DNA of 64,000 bases from NCBI GenBank assembly GCA_001599675.1, contig BCHP01000004.1, positions 2,157,811-2,221,810 of the forward strand, given 5' to 3'. Made by a program: the position numbers and the translations under genes. Under the pieces are notes generated by a model. It did not search any database. It saw only the letters and a program-made list of their open reading frames with translations, and was not told the origin of the DNA. Shown piece by piece: positions 11,500 to 23,537 of the stretch. Positions within the stretch are counted from its first letter, which is position 1; each line of letters begins with the position of its first letter. The DNA comes from Basipetospora chlamydospora (taxonomy: Eukaryota > Ascomycota > Sordariomycetes > Microascales).

Positions 11500-12103
11500 A
11501 TGGCCAAGGAAGCCCCCGTCAAGTCCGGCATCACCGTCGGCCCCAACCGCGGCCACGTACGTTTGTCACAGTCTCACCTCGTGGAGGATCTCTGCGCTTC
11601 CTTCTCTCGAGGACGCTACGCAGACGATGGACGCTGACGATTGGTATTGTTACCCGGAATATAGAAGACCACCCCCCGCGTTGCGAAGCCCCGCGTCTCC
11701 AGGACCAAGGGCCACCTGAGCAAGCGCACCGCTTTCGTCCGTGAGGTCGTCAAGGAGGTTGCTGGGTAAGTTATTGGCTATCCCCGTTCTTTGTTGGCGG
11801 TTGAGAAAAGGATTTCTGGGGAAACGATATTAGACAGACTCGCTAACTCCCGTCTTCTTTCATAGCCTCGCCCCCTATGAGCGCCGTGTTATCGAGCTGC
11901 TCCGCAACAGCAGGGACAAGCGCGCCAGGAAGCTCGCGAAGAGGAGGGTAAGCGGCCACCACACCTTTCACCAACCAACTCGTCATATAAGACGAGAGAC
12001 ATGGCTAACCTCTTATCATTAGCTCGGTACCTTTGGCCGCGCCAAGGCCAAGGTCGACGAGCTCCAGCGCGTCATCGCCGAGTCCCGCCGTACCGCCCAC
12101 TAA
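11500..12103 (+). CDS. rpl36: 60S ribosomal protein eL36, 106 aa, four exons
   Basis: A structural protein of the large ribosomal subunit. Exons are 11500-11556, 11665-11765, 11866-11947 and 12023-12103, giving 106 aa, close to the usual 100-105. The protein opens MAKEAPVKSGITVGPNRGH and continues with the conserved LSKRTAFVREVVKEVAG and APYERRVIELLRNSRDKRAR blocks. It ends with a lysine/arginine-rich tail. All introns have GT...AG ends and begin within the usual conserved part of the protein. It is convergent with the UBX gene. Confidence 0.97.
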
Positions 12104-12644
12104 ACCAATCCCGACAGGCCAACTAATGCCACCGGGTAGGAGGGTCGTGAACATCGAACGGGAGCTGTGAAGAGGGGGAAAACAAACAACAAACTATTTT
12201 TCGCATTGGTTCTGGCGTGGATCTTCTTGTGTCCCTTTATCGGTTTTGATTTTCGGACTCGGGCTTCGGAACGACGGGAATGACCAGCGGGCCCAACGGA
12301 ATACCATGAAATAAAAGCCACTGAATTCAAGAAACCACATATCACAACACTCGCGTATTGCGACACCTGCGGATGGCCATCGGGCACTTACGGTCACATA
12401 GTACGTAGGGTCAGTGTCATAGTCGATAAGGAACATGGTGCATATCTGGTGAAACGAGAGAATGCCCGAACTTCGTGAATCCATTTTTATAAGACTGCCT
12501 TTAGTATTGATATGACTGATCGCTTTGTCGAAGTATGATGCCAACGCCATGTCCGCCGCTCCATCCCGTAAATCAAGCCGCTGCGCCTACCCACCTGGCC
12601 CCATCCTGCTCAAAGTAACCATCTCCGTCTCGTCTGGGGCTCCC
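12104..12644. other. Convergent 3' intergenic region
   Basis: The 3' flanks of eL36 (+) and the UBX gene (-) meet here. It is AT-richer than the genes, with no coding signal seen. Confidence 0.5.
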
Positions 12645-14267
12645 TCACTTCTTGCCAGGAAGCTTGAAGAACTTATTGATCTTCTTCATGGTCTGGTCGA
12701 CCTGGTTATTGACGTCGGGAGGCAGCCACGCCGGCGGCGACTTCTTGCTCTTCTCGTCCTCGTCTGCCGCCGCTGGGAGGTCAGGCACCACTATCTCCTG
12801 GGCGGCCTGGGCGGCGCTAGCCTTGAGGAAGGGCCGCTTGCGCACAGCGGCTGGCACGCTCTCGTCCCAGAGGAGATTGAGGAGCACACGGCCGGTGAGC
12901 TTGTACTTGCGCATAAGCTTGTTATCCGCGGCATCACTGTCCGGCACGGCCTCCCTGAACCCGGGGACGACGAGCTTGAACGGCAGCGAGGCGTCGGCCA
13001 TGATGGCCCGCACGGCCTTATAGACCTTGGCGCCGGTGTCCTGTTGCGAGATGACCCAACTCGCCGAGGTGTTGTCCGGGAAGCGCACCTTGACCTCGAT
13101 AGACTGGATCGAGGAGACCTTGGCCTCGACCGCGGCAGCCTGCTCCTGGAGCTCCTTGTCCGAGAGGAGGCGCTTGTTCTTGGAGCTCTGCGTGAGTCGG
13201 GCCTGGTGTAGTTGGGCATGGGCGATTGTGGGCGTGAAGTCGGCCTCGTCGACGGCGGTCCGCGCGGCCGCCGGAGTGGTGGAGGCCGGAGCGGCGAAAA
13301 TGCTCACAGGCGCCAGGGAATCACGAGGGGCCGGAGCTGCCTCTGCAGCCTTAGTAGAGCCTTCAGCGGGTGCGGCTTGGGGAGCCTTTGGTGGTGGTTG
13401 GGTAGGTGGTGGCTGAACGGCCGCCTTCTCTGCGAGCTGTGGCTCAACCTCCATTGGTTCCGGGGAAGGCTGCATGGCCGTCTGAGCTGTGTCCTCGGGC
13501 TTATCCGGTGTGATAGCGTCGCCAGCGCCATCTTTAGGAGCAGCAGGGGTTGCCGCTCCGCTCGAGTCAGAGTCTATGAAGTACTGGGTGATCTGCTGTT
13601 GAGCCTCGACGAGCGTCATCTCGGACTTCCTGTACCCCAGGCGGATGAGCACGCTCCCCGAGTTATACCCAAGCTGTGACAGCGTCTTCTGGAAGTCCTG
13701 GAAGCTGACGAGCTCCCTGCCCATAATGTTCAACGCAGGAGACTCGTAGTACAGCTGTCCACTGCCACTGTCCTTTCCATCGATAGTTGCGGGGACGCCG
13801 CGCGCCGTGATGTTAAGCCTCGCCTTGGAAGCCTCGGGGAGACTCTCCAGCTGGCGGAGGACCTGCCATATGGTGAAACTGCTGGGGAACGTCCCGCCCA
13901 GACGGCCGTTGGGGAAGGCATTTCCCTCGGGAGGCGGTATCGCGATGGCGACCGAAACAGGGGCGGGGGATTTGGACTTGACGACGAGGTCGAGCTTTGC
14001 GCCGCTGGGGAGACCGGAGATTCGGAAGGGTACCGAGAGGTCGACGTTCTTCTGCTTGTTTCTACGGGCGAGAGTCGGTGTTAGTACAGGTGCACTTTGT
14101 GTAGGGTACCGAGGTTGGATGTAAGCCTACTTCAGAAGGTAATTGTCCGGAGATACGTTGAGAGACTTGCATGCCTGGGCCAAGACATCAGACATGTAGG
14201 TGCCTGGAGACACTTTCACCTTGGCCGACTTCGCCGTGGAGGATGTGACGACAACGTGGGAAGACAT
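12645..14267 (-). CDS. TUG/UBX-domain Cdc48 cofactor (Ubx4/ASPL-like), 517 aa, two exons
   Basis: Proteins of this type bind and remodel the AAA ATPase Cdc48/p97 and act in ubiquitin-dependent degradation and membrane traffic. Exons are 14131-14267 and 12645-14061, separated by a 69-nt intron. Residues 1-80 form a TUG-type N-terminal ubiquitin-like domain (MSSHVVVTSSTAKSAKVKV, then CKSLNVSPDNYLLKNKQK). A second ubiquitin-like region carrying LIRLGYRKSEMTL follows at about 155-200. A long Ala/Pro/Glu-rich linker leads to a UBX domain at about 366-450 (VKVRFPDNTSASWVISQQD, then KLTGRVLLNLLWDESV). The C-terminus is basic. The gene starts 0.87 kb from, and divergent to, a proteasome core subunit gene of the same pathway. 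I chose the ATG at 14267 because it begins the conserved domain; an in-frame codon upstream would add about 21 residues. Confidence 0.9.
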
Positions 14268-15138
14268 GTTGGATGTTGTAGGGTGGTTGACAGGTTCCGT
14301 AAGGTAGTGTTTTGTTGATGAACAGCACACTACCTAGCAATAGACGATGAGAGAGTCTGCAATGTATATGCTCAAGGAAATGTGGCGGGGTGACGGGGTC
14401 CCGCTCCTTGACAAGGAGTCTGAACCAGAGATTCGGAAGAGAGGGGTTTTGAGCAACAGGCGGGAGATGAACGAGGGGGGAATAAGACCGGTCAGATCCT
14501 TGACGGCGGCTGTAGTCAAGGGTCGGTGCCGATGATGACAGTGTGTTGGTTGTTCGAGGTGTTTGAAGCAGCAAGTCGAGGTCGGCTCCGATGTGACGGC
14601 GCTGTCCAACTTGAACACCAGGGCAGTTGATGATGGAGGGTAGGCGGTACTGGTAACCTCGAATACTAAGTGATTCCACTCAGAATTCAAGGTATATGAT
14701 ACTTAAGTGCATTTCTTACAAACACTACCACGCACGACATTCCCCAGGCCCAGCAGCTCCAGTGTCTGAGGTGTCTGAGTGCGAGTGGGGTCCACTGCAA
14801 CTCACTGAGGGTGTGAATTATGGCAAGCTCTGCCCAATGGGGACACTTAATGCTCCGCTGCTGTTTTTCCGACCCGAGCTGGCCACGCCAGACCGTGTTT
14901 GCCTTGCAAGAGCAGCAACACCTCAGCAGCCCAGCCTAGCTCAAGGTACTCGCGCTTGGAGCTCAGCAACAGGGGCCCCAGCTCAGCCATTCGAACCCAT
15001 CACCATCACGACGACCACACCCGATTTGCATCGCGAACTCTCTCTTTCTTTTCGTCATCTGTGATACGCCTTTGCGACAGTCTTTCTTCGGCGGTGTGAT
15101 TGTTCTGAAGCAGGGGACGGACCAGAACCGGAGCTAAG
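14268..15138. other. Shared upstream region of the UBX and proteasome genes
   Basis: An 871-bp divergent intergenic region that should contain both promoters. I did not find an obvious copy of the yeast proteasome-associated control element. No gene is visible. Confidence 0.5.
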
Positions 15139-16005
15139 ATGGTACATCTCATCCATCCCCCTTCTCCTCATAGCGTCATCGGGTCAACGTTGAAGCTAAC
15201 AATTCCGACCCTTGAACCAGTCTTCTCCCTTTGCGATAAGTACGCGATACCGGAATCCTCTCTGTCTCGCCCCCGCGGAAACGCCTCGCACGGAAACGCT
15301 AACTGCTCCTCCCCTAACACAGACGGCGGCGCCTGCGTGGCCATGGTGGGCAAGGACTGCGTGGCCATAGCCTGTGATCTCCGCCTCGGCCTCCAGGCCC
15401 TCACCGTCTCCAACAACTTCCCCAAGATCTTCCAGTACGGCGACGTCTTCCTCGGCCTCACCGGCCTCGCGACGGACGTCTCCTCCGTCTCCGACCTCTT
15501 CCGGTACAAGGTCAACCTCTACCGCCTGCGCGAGGAGCGCAACATCGCCCCCACCACCTTCGCCAACCTCGTGAGCAGCAGCCTGTACGAGCGGCGCTTC
15601 GGCCCGTGGTTCGTGAGCCCCGTCGTCGCGGGCCTCGAGCCCAAGACGGGGAAGCCCTTCGTCTGCGGCTTCGACAGTATAGGCTGCATCGACTTCGCCA
15701 AGGACTTTATCGTCTCGGGCACCGCGACGGAGCAGCTCTTTGGCATGTGCGAGAACCTCTGGGAGCCGGATCTGGTGCGTCTTTTGCCTCGTGTCCACTC
15801 ATATACCAGGTAATCTACTGTTTTTGATAGGGCTTGTTGCTAACTGCTGGGAACCACACAGGGCCCCGATGAGCTGTTCGAGACCATCTCCCAGGCGCTC
15901 CTGAACGCCGTCGACCGCGATGCGCTCTCTGGCTGGGGTGCGCACGTCTACATCATCGAGAAGGACAAGGTGACGAAGAGGTTACTCAAGGGCAGGCAGG
16001 ATTGA
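15139..16005 (+). CDS. pup3: 20S proteasome subunit beta-3 (Pup3), 205 aa, four exons
   Basis: A non-catalytic beta-ring subunit of the 20S core particle. The model has exons 15139-15141, 15221-15239, 15323-15774 and 15862-16005, giving 205 aa, the usual length. The first coding exon is only the ATG and the second is 19 nt; together with exon 3 they read MSSPFAINGGACVAMVGKDC, the expected fungal N-terminus, whereas reading straight through gives an unrelated leader. Both small introns have GCTAAC branch-site matches shortly before their acceptors. Conserved blocks include DLRLGLQALTVSNNFPKIF, GLTGLATDVSSVSDLF, LYERRFGPWFVSPVVAGLEP and the end AHVYIIEKDKVTKRLLKGRQD without its last residue. 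As in other beta-3 subunits there is no N-terminal catalytic threonine. Confidence 0.95.
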
Positions 16006-16339
16006 GTCCGAGCGTACAGGAAGAGCAGGTTTTGTCTTTTATCGTCGCGTTTGTTTCGGAAACCAATGGAGGGTGCCCATTCCTCCTATGTATCAATAGA
16101 CATACAACTTCTACAATCTTCTGTTGGTAAGCCGTCTCGTCTCGCATGGGTCTTGGGGCTACGCGACGGGAGGAAAGAAGCGTTGATGCCACAGTCGGAT
16201 CGCACGTATGTCGTCCTCTTCTATCCTACTAATGACGCAGGCTAGCTACGAGGCAAAAAAAAAAAAAAGACAACCTTGCAGTAGTGTTGTTAGTCGGAAG
16301 AAGGCGAAGAAAAAAAAGCATCACAGCATTTTGAAGTGT
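16006..16339. other. 3' flank of pup3
   Basis: The 3' UTR and spacer, with an A-run at about 16255-16270. No other feature seen. Confidence 0.5.
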
Positions 16340-16447
16340 GCCCAGGGTGGGAATCGAACCCACGACCTGTGGATGATAAGAATACTGTTTCTAGGTAAGA
16401 AAAGTGGTAATATCAAACGCTACGCTCTACCACTGAGCTACCCGGGC
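16340..16447 (-). tRNA. Interrupted tRNA-like gene, isotype unresolved
   Basis: On the minus strand the 5' end GCCCGGG pairs with the 3' CCTGGGC (one G-U pair) to form a full acceptor stem. GCTCAGTGGTAGAGC forms a normal D arm and matches an A box, and GTGGGTTCGATTCCCAC forms a perfect T arm and matches a B box. The total of 108 nt implies an insertion of about 37 nt in the anticodon region. However, I could not find a 3' partner for the expected 5' anticodon-stem bases TAGCG, so the anticodon is not assignable. It is either an intron-containing tRNA whose folding I could not resolve, or a tRNA damaged in the anticodon arm. Confidence 0.55.
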
Positions 16448-17158
16448 TTTGCGGTCTTTCTTAGGGACCTCTAGGATGAATCTTGATTATGAGGGTTGCT
16501 CTAGACGCTGTTGTGTTTGTTGCCTGGTGAACTCTGGTCGCGATAGACGACGAGCAAGAGACTCGGGCGTTGAAGCGAGAGCTTGCGATGGCGAACAATC
16601 CGGGACTAGCGGCTTCGAGGCTGGGGAGGGAACTTGCCGACTGGCTGGGTGGGAAGGTCGAAGCCTTAGGCCATGATTAACCAAAAATCCTCATGAGAGA
16701 GCGATCAGAAGATAGGAGGGCTGGTCTTGATTGAGCACGGGGCGAGATTAGAAAGGGGGATGATGTGGGATGGATACAAAAGGCAAGGAGGGAGGCGAGT
16801 GGAGTCTGATGGAAAGTGCTTACTCACACCAAGAGCCGGTCCGCCAACGGATTCCCGCTGCTGCAGGGGGTTGTCGAAGCCCGTGTCTCCAAGGCGCCAC
16901 ATCCATCAAAGGTCAAGCAATTCATTTCTTCTTATAAAATAATGAGTACACTGCAGATGCCGCCTAGAGTACAAACGTCTCGGAAACTATGATACATCTA
17001 TTACTGTATGATGCGATGCGCAAAACAGCCTCCCACCCTGCCTCCCCGTGTGCCGTCCAGGGCTTTGGGCCCGAGGTCTCCGGTACGCCTCATCAACTCC
17101 TGCTCTTTTTTTGCTCGAGACAAAACGCTTCTCATGCACTCTCTAATGCCCGTCTAAT
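16448..17158. other. Intergenic, no gene seen
   Basis: Lies between the tRNA-like sequence and the 3' end of the SERCA gene. Only short random open frames are present. Confidence 0.5.
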
Positions 17159-20100
17159 CTACTGCATCTTCTTCACCGAGAGCGGCTTCTCCTCGCTCGA
17201 CTTCTGAACGAAGAACTGCCTCTCAATCCACTTGAGCATCTCATCGATCGGACTATCCAGGAAGACGGTCAGCAAGGCGGTTCTCAGAAAGCAGGAACAT
17301 GTAACTGCCGCGGGGGGAGGGGGGGGGGGGGGGGGAGACTCACATGACGGGCGCGCTGATGACAACAACGGCCTTCCACTCACTCAGGTCCAGCGGCAGG
17401 ATGGAGAACAGGCCCCGCATGACGGGAATGTACAGAAGGGCGAAGTGGAGGGCCATGGAGAGGGCGATGGCGTAGACAAGCATCATGTTCTTCCAGAGCG
17501 GGAGCGTGAGCAGGGACTCGCTAGACGACAGGGCGTTCATGGCGTTAAACATTTCGATAACGACGAGAATCGAGAGCGAGACGGTCGACGCCGACTTGGC
17601 CATGTCGTTGGTGAACATCTCGCAGCCAATCTCGGGGAATTCGGTCGAGCAGCGGTGGAAACGGGCCAGCTGCGAGAAAGTGATCTGGGGTCCCGCGGGG
17701 TTGTACATGAACCACCAGGCATAGCCCGCAACGGTCGCAATACCGACGTAGACGCCGATGATCATGTAACGAACAAAGAGCCAGCCGCCGATCAGAGCCT
17801 CGCCGCGGCGCCTGGGCTGGCGCTTCATAATGTCGTGGTCGGGAGGGTTGAAAGACAAGGCAGTCGCAGGGAGACCATCGGTGACCAGGTTGACCCAGAG
17901 GAGCTGAACGGGGATGAGGGCCTCGGGCATACCCAGGGCCGCCGTGAGGAAGATGGATACGACCTCGCCGATGTTCGAGGAGATGAGATACCGGATGAAC
18001 TGCTGAGTGTTGTTGTAGATGGCACGGCCCTCCTCGATGGCAACCTCAATGGTAGCAAAATTGTCGTCGGTGAGTACCATGTCGGCCGCCAACTTGGAAA
18101 CGTCAGTGCCAGACCCCATGGCGATACCAATGTCGGCCTTCTTCAGCGCCGGCGCGTCATTGACGCCGTCGCCGGTCATGGCAACAACCTCGCCGAGGGA
18201 CTGGAGAAGATCAACGAGCTTGGACTTGTGATTGGGCTCGACCCTGGAGAACAGAGACGCCGTCTTTGCGGCCTCAAGCTGCTCGCTCGGGGAGAGGTTG
18301 TCAAACTCCCGTCCGGTGTAGCTCTTCCCCATGAGGTTCTCGTCCTCACTAAACACGCCAATCTGGCGGCAGATGCTCTCGGCCGTGTTGCGGTTGTCTC
18401 CAGTGATGACGACGACGCGAATTCCAGCCTCCTTGCACTTCCGGACCGACGCCGGCACCTCGGGTCGAGGCGGGTCAGCCATCGCGACAAGGCCAATGAA
18501 GGTAAGGTTCTGTTCGATTTGCGCGTAGTGGTCGGTCGACGTGGCCGAGTCCAATAGAGGGTGCGAGGCAATGTCGTCGACGCTGGCCAGGGCAATGACA
18601 CGGAGGCCACGGTTGCCATAGGCGACAACCTCACCCAGAAGCATCTGAGAGAGCTTCGAGTTGATCGGTACCTTTTCTCCCTGGGATCCAATCACAGCGT
18701 GCGTGCATCTCTCAATAATCGTCTCGGGGGCACCCTTCACCATGAGCTTCTTCTTGTTGCCGTCGCGGACCAAAACAGACATGCTCTTCCTGTCCCTGGA
18801 GAACTCAAAGGTGGCAAGGCGGGGGTACTGCTTCTCATACCAAGCGCTGGCATAGTGCACAGAGTCCTCGGGGTGGCAGTCGACAGGAGCGCAAGGCCCA
18901 AGCTTCTCAGCAAGGACCCGCAGGGCGCCTTCGGTAGGCTCGCCGATGCTGCTAAAGTTTCCACTACGAGCATCGTAGGCCAGGTGGGAGTCATTGCAGA
19001 GAGCCGAGACTTCAGCCATCTGGCGAACGGTAGCGGAAGTCTGGGTGACATCCCGCACAACATTCCCCCGCAGCTTCACATCTCCCCTGGGTGAGAAGGT
19101 GCTTCCTTCCACGTCGAGCTCGACAAGGGTGGTACCAGAGTCGCCAATATAGACAGCCTTGTTGACGCTCATCTGGTTCGTGGTAAGGGTACCCGTCTTG
19201 TCGGAGCAGATGACACTGCAGCTGCCCAGCGTCTCAACCGAAGGGAGGCTCCTGACGACTGCGTTCTTGGCCGCCATCTTTCGAGTACCGAGGGCAAGGC
19301 AGGTGGTGATGACCACTGCAAGACCCTCCGGAATGGCCGCGACACCGAGAGAAACGGCAATCTTGAGGTAGTAGATGGCGCCCTTGGTCCAGGATCCGTG
19401 GGTGGGGTCATTGAAGTGCGGGATGTTGATAAGCCAGACGAGGATGCAGATGACGGTGATGACCTTGGCAAGGCTGTCGCCAAAATCATTCAGCTTCTGC
19501 TTCAAGGGAGTAGGTTCGGAAATCTGGGCGGTGATGCTCTCGTGGATGTCACCGATGGCCGTGGACGAGCCCGTTAGGACCACAATAGCCTTGGCGCGCC
19601 CGGTGACGACAGTTGTTCCGGAGAAGAGCATGTTGATCTGATCTTGAAGTACGGCCTTCTCGTCGGTCACAACAGCAGCAGGATCCTTTCCAACGCTCTC
19701 GCTCTCGCCAGTCAGGATGGCTTGGTCGACGGCGAAGCTATTGCTTTCAACTGCAACCAAACGGCAATCGGCAGGGATGCGGTCGCCAACGGAAATAGTA
19801 ATGATATCCCCAGGAACGAGCTCATCGGCCTTGACACGGGAGACTTGTCCATTGTTCCGTAGCACGTTGGCTTCGTTGGCGGAGTACTCTTGGAGGGCGG
19901 CGATGGCCTTCTCGGCGCTGCTTTCTTGGGAAACTCCGACGACGGCGTTCAATATCAAGATGGTGAGAATCTGCGGCAACCAAAGGCGTTCCATGTTAGT
20001 GAGACATTTCCCCAGACAGAAGCAAAGCGGCTGAGAGTATGCGGGATAGAACGTACCACAGCGGGGTCCACAAACGCGTGCCAGCCATCTTCATCCTCAA

Positions 20101-20410
20101 ACAGCGCGAGAGCGAAGGATATCGCGGCCGAACCGAGGAGGATAAGAACGAGCTGGTCTTTGAATTGCTCGAGGATAAGCTCCCATACGGGGGTGGGGGG
20201 CTCCTCTGGAATTGCTGGCCAGGAGTTCTAGTTAACCATACGCAAGACAGGAGAGATGATCCGGGCCAGGAACAAGACGCGGGTATACGTACAGTTCCGT
20301 CCATGCTTCACGCGCAACCTGGCAACCTGGTCGTCGTCCAAGCCCTTTGTGGCGTCCAGATCGAAGGTCGCGAGTACATGATCGATGGGTTGGGCGTATG
20401 CAGCCTCCAT
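17159..20410 (-). CDS. nca-1: SERCA-type Ca2+-transporting P-type ATPase, 998 aa, four exons
   Basis: A P2A-type pump moving cytosolic Ca2+ into the endoplasmic reticulum or related compartments at the cost of ATP. Exons are 20293-20410, 20057-20214, 17344-19970 and 17159-17252, giving 998 aa, the normal SERCA length. Motifs seen are PPTPVWELILEQFKDQLV in the N-terminal part, TGES at about 179-182 (actuator domain), IPEGLAVV at about 305-312 (M4 ion site), SDKTGTLT with the phosphorylated Asp at 349, MTGDGVNDAPALKKADIGIA in the hinge, and QLLWVNLVTDGLPATAL in M6. Several C-terminal membrane spans follow. The acceptor of intron 1 is the inner CAG before AATTCCAGAGG, which keeps the conserved SIPEEPPTP reading. 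The last intron (17253-17343) carries a long C-run (G on the plus strand) just after its donor. The gene symbol is by analogy to the Neurospora SERCA-type pump. Confidence 0.95.
17312..17335. repeat. Poly-G tract inside SERCA intron 3
   Basis: A 24-base run of G with one A, starting 8 bases from the intron 3 donor on the minus strand, where it reads as C. It lies in an intron and does not affect the frame. Confidence 0.9.
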
Positions 20411-23400
20411 TTTGAAAGAATGCTCGGCTACTCAAGAAGTGAAAGTGTGACCTCGAGTTCGATACTCGGTTTCGGAGGTTTCGTGGGACAAGACCGACTG
20501 GTTGAGCGTCAGTCGGCTCCGTCGGCAAGTGCTGCGGTCGCAGTCGCAAGGTCGGTTGGAAGGTGGAGTGTGGAAGTACCAACTCGAAAATAACGAGTGG
20601 TTTCAACCTTGGCGTTTTCGGATGCGCAGGGTCAAGAAACCGAGCCGAATCGACGTAGGATGCGTAAAATGTGAAGATGAAGGAGGAAATGAAGGAATAG
20701 CTTCTTCTTGAGAAGACTTGGTCGAACCGCTGGCCAAGGGGAAAGGCACCGGTGCAAGTCTACCACCTTCGATGCTCGTCTCCAAGTAAAAGTGTACGTG
20801 TTCGTTAACTAGTCAGAGGAGTGGGAATTTCCCTTTCGGGCGCAAGCGTGGCGGATTCTGCAGTGTCGAGGCGTGTCTGACGCCTTCACCGCCTTGCTGC
20901 GGCTCCTGCCTCCGACTTGGCAGGCCCGTGTTGAGTGGGGGTATCATGATTAGTCAGTCACCATACACTGTACCCTGGTGGCCTCACCAGTGATGCTTCC
21001 AACTTCATCTAGCCAACCTGGGCGTACGACTCGTACACCATCGAGACGCCCCATAAATATACATACTATGGCGGGGAGAGGCGAGACCACACATCTCCAC
21101 TGCATCGCGGCGGGGTATCGTCGGAAGATGTTGCATCGTTCTTGAACGAAGGGCCGACGGCTTGCGAGTCGGGCGTCGGTTGTAAGTCCGCACTCGAGTG
21201 TGAGAGCAGATCCCGATTGTCGGATAATCGGAAGAAGAAAGCACCTGAGAAGAACTGTGGGTGTGGCGACTTCGGTTTGGTCTCTGTCAAACCGAAGACG
21301 CGCCTACATCATGTCCTCTATATGAGTATACGTATGAGAAGATATGCCGTTTCTCAAGATCCCACATGATGATCCTCGCAGTGGTGCAGACCGGGTGTTC
21401 GGTCACCAGCGACAGGGCCTAGCCGATGTGGACCGTAGGACACCAGGAAAGGGGGGTGTACAAGGGACGCAGCTCTACTGTAGACAGTTCAGTCCGCTCC
21501 AACAACTGAGCCTATGATCGCACAGGGACGAGAAGACGACCGAATTCGCGTTTACTTTACGATTGCAGGCGAATCGCTCCAAGTTCTCTTGCGAACAGGC
21601 TTGGATACACTGGCCAATCAGACTCTTCGCGGACCAGAGCTTCGGAAACTTGAACCTCTTGGCGAAGAAAAGCAAGGTCTTCTATGTGCGTTATTACTAT
21701 GTACTTGTGCGCCGCCAAATACCGGACTGCATGGGCCCGCCCCCGATCGATTCCACTTCCAGGCTTTTTCCCTTAATAACATCTCCATATACCCTATCTG
21801 CCAACAGCTGCAGGCTCTTCTGTGTGGATTTCGTCATCAGGGAACGCGTGTTGTGGTCGTCGATCCCGATCCCGCCTCCGCCAAACGAGACAAACCCCAA
21901 CCTCTTCGTTCGGTCGAGGCGGACGTCCGGTGGTCCAGCACCCGAGCATACGTCCCAGTTGGATGAGACAACATGAATTAATTCTTCAAGCTCTCACTAG
22001 ACCTCTCGTGGAGCTACAATCCCATTCTCTCCGAAGATGCCGATCTTGTATTGCGCAGAAAATCCATCAGCAACTTCATCACCTCTGCCTCATTATGGAT
22101 CTGTACGTTAGGGTCTAGTCTAGTAGGGTACGAAACATGTACTCGTATGGATTGGGCCTATGTATTGAAGGTCGGTTTGATTCTCTCAGTAAACATTGGG
22201 TGCTTGAACCTGCAACACAGCCCAAGCAATTTGAATGCCGTCGGGTCCTTGCAAGTCATGTATCAATCAGGTTTTACATCGCATCATCCATACGTGTACT
22301 CAGCATAATAACAGCTAGACCCATGGATGCTGCTCCGCCATGAAGTCTTGTTCCAGTGGCCTCAACGACTATAAACCTGCCCTATTGAGGCCTCAAAGAT
22401 GCCGACTGTGATTTGGTCCCTCCTGCGGGTCGCCCATCATTGCCCAATACTGCCCCTAGCATTGAAGCTCTCCGACTGCAGCTCCCGACTACCACGGATA
22501 GCTAGCTCTAACATAGCCTCTAAACCGTAGCTTCATCGGGATACTCTCACCGAACATCAACGACATAGCTACCTCACACACTGCCTCACGACCTTACTCG
22601 CTACCTTGGAACCTCGCTCGTTACCATTACTGGTACTGCTACATAAGCAACAACCACGACTGCTCCGACCGCACCTAAGTGTAAGGGCTCATACTTGTAA
22701 CCACACACAGCAGGGGCCCCGCTGCCAAAGATACCAAGCCGTCATTCCTTCGCTCACCACCCAATTCACTTCGCTTCTGGAAGCTGCAATCTGGTTGGAA
22801 ACCACGCGTTGTGCCACTTCCGCACGACAGGTGCCGTGTGGGACAGACAGCAAGGTATTGCCTTGTCGTCGTTGGTGGGAACATCTCGAACGCCTCTGAA
22901 ATCCGCTGAGCACGCTGCATCCTACCTTCACACCTCCGCGCCCAACATCTGTCGGCGGCGCCGGCACCGGCGCCATTGCCAGTGTTAAAGGGGCGACAGA
23001 CCGAATGGATGATATTGATAGAAAACACCCGCGACTACTCCCGATATTCCTATAGCTCCGGCCTCACCGTGTCGCTTTCCTCCCTCGGTCAGTCTGTTCG
23101 AGCCTAGCACCTGCCTCGTTCTCACTCGGTTCTCGCTCGTGGATCTGGAGGAAGGAAGGAGAGCTCCATGCCTCACCAAAGCTCCTAATGTCCCTAACTT
23201 CAAGCCTCAGCTACTACATCACCTGCGGTCCGACTTACCTTCTCGGCCCTGTCCTTCCCCGCGAAGTGTCCGACTCTCCTCCATCTTCGTTCTACCTTTG
23301 GCATCTTTCACCCATTGGGATCGGGCCGATACCTCTACACGTCTACAGCACGTCCCGAATCAACAGCGTCACTTGTATGTTCATGTTCTACGCGGCGTAC

Positions 23401-23537
23401 ACATTCTGCGCCGTCGTCAACATCGCACCGGCCGCCTATCCCTCAAAGCCTAGCGAATTACCATGCTTTGATTCACACATTGCTTCAACTCGCTCTTGGC
23501 CCTACACACTTATATCTGTCTTTTCAGCCAATACACT
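20411..23537. other. Divergent intergenic region of 3.1 kb
   Basis: The region between the divergent SERCA and RhoGEF genes. The part at 20411-20790 is the likely SERCA leader and promoter. From 21000 to 23400 there are several open frames of 60-150 codons on both strands, none with an ATG-to-splice structure, signal peptide or recognisable domain. The last 1 kb is C/T-rich and is a candidate long leader for the RhoGEF gene. Confidence 0.4.

Noticed and set aside
17232..18557. A 441-codon open frame on the plus strand across the SERCA gene
   Set aside because: It is antisense to the conserved pump, has no domain, and its openness follows from GC-rich codon usage on the opposite strand.
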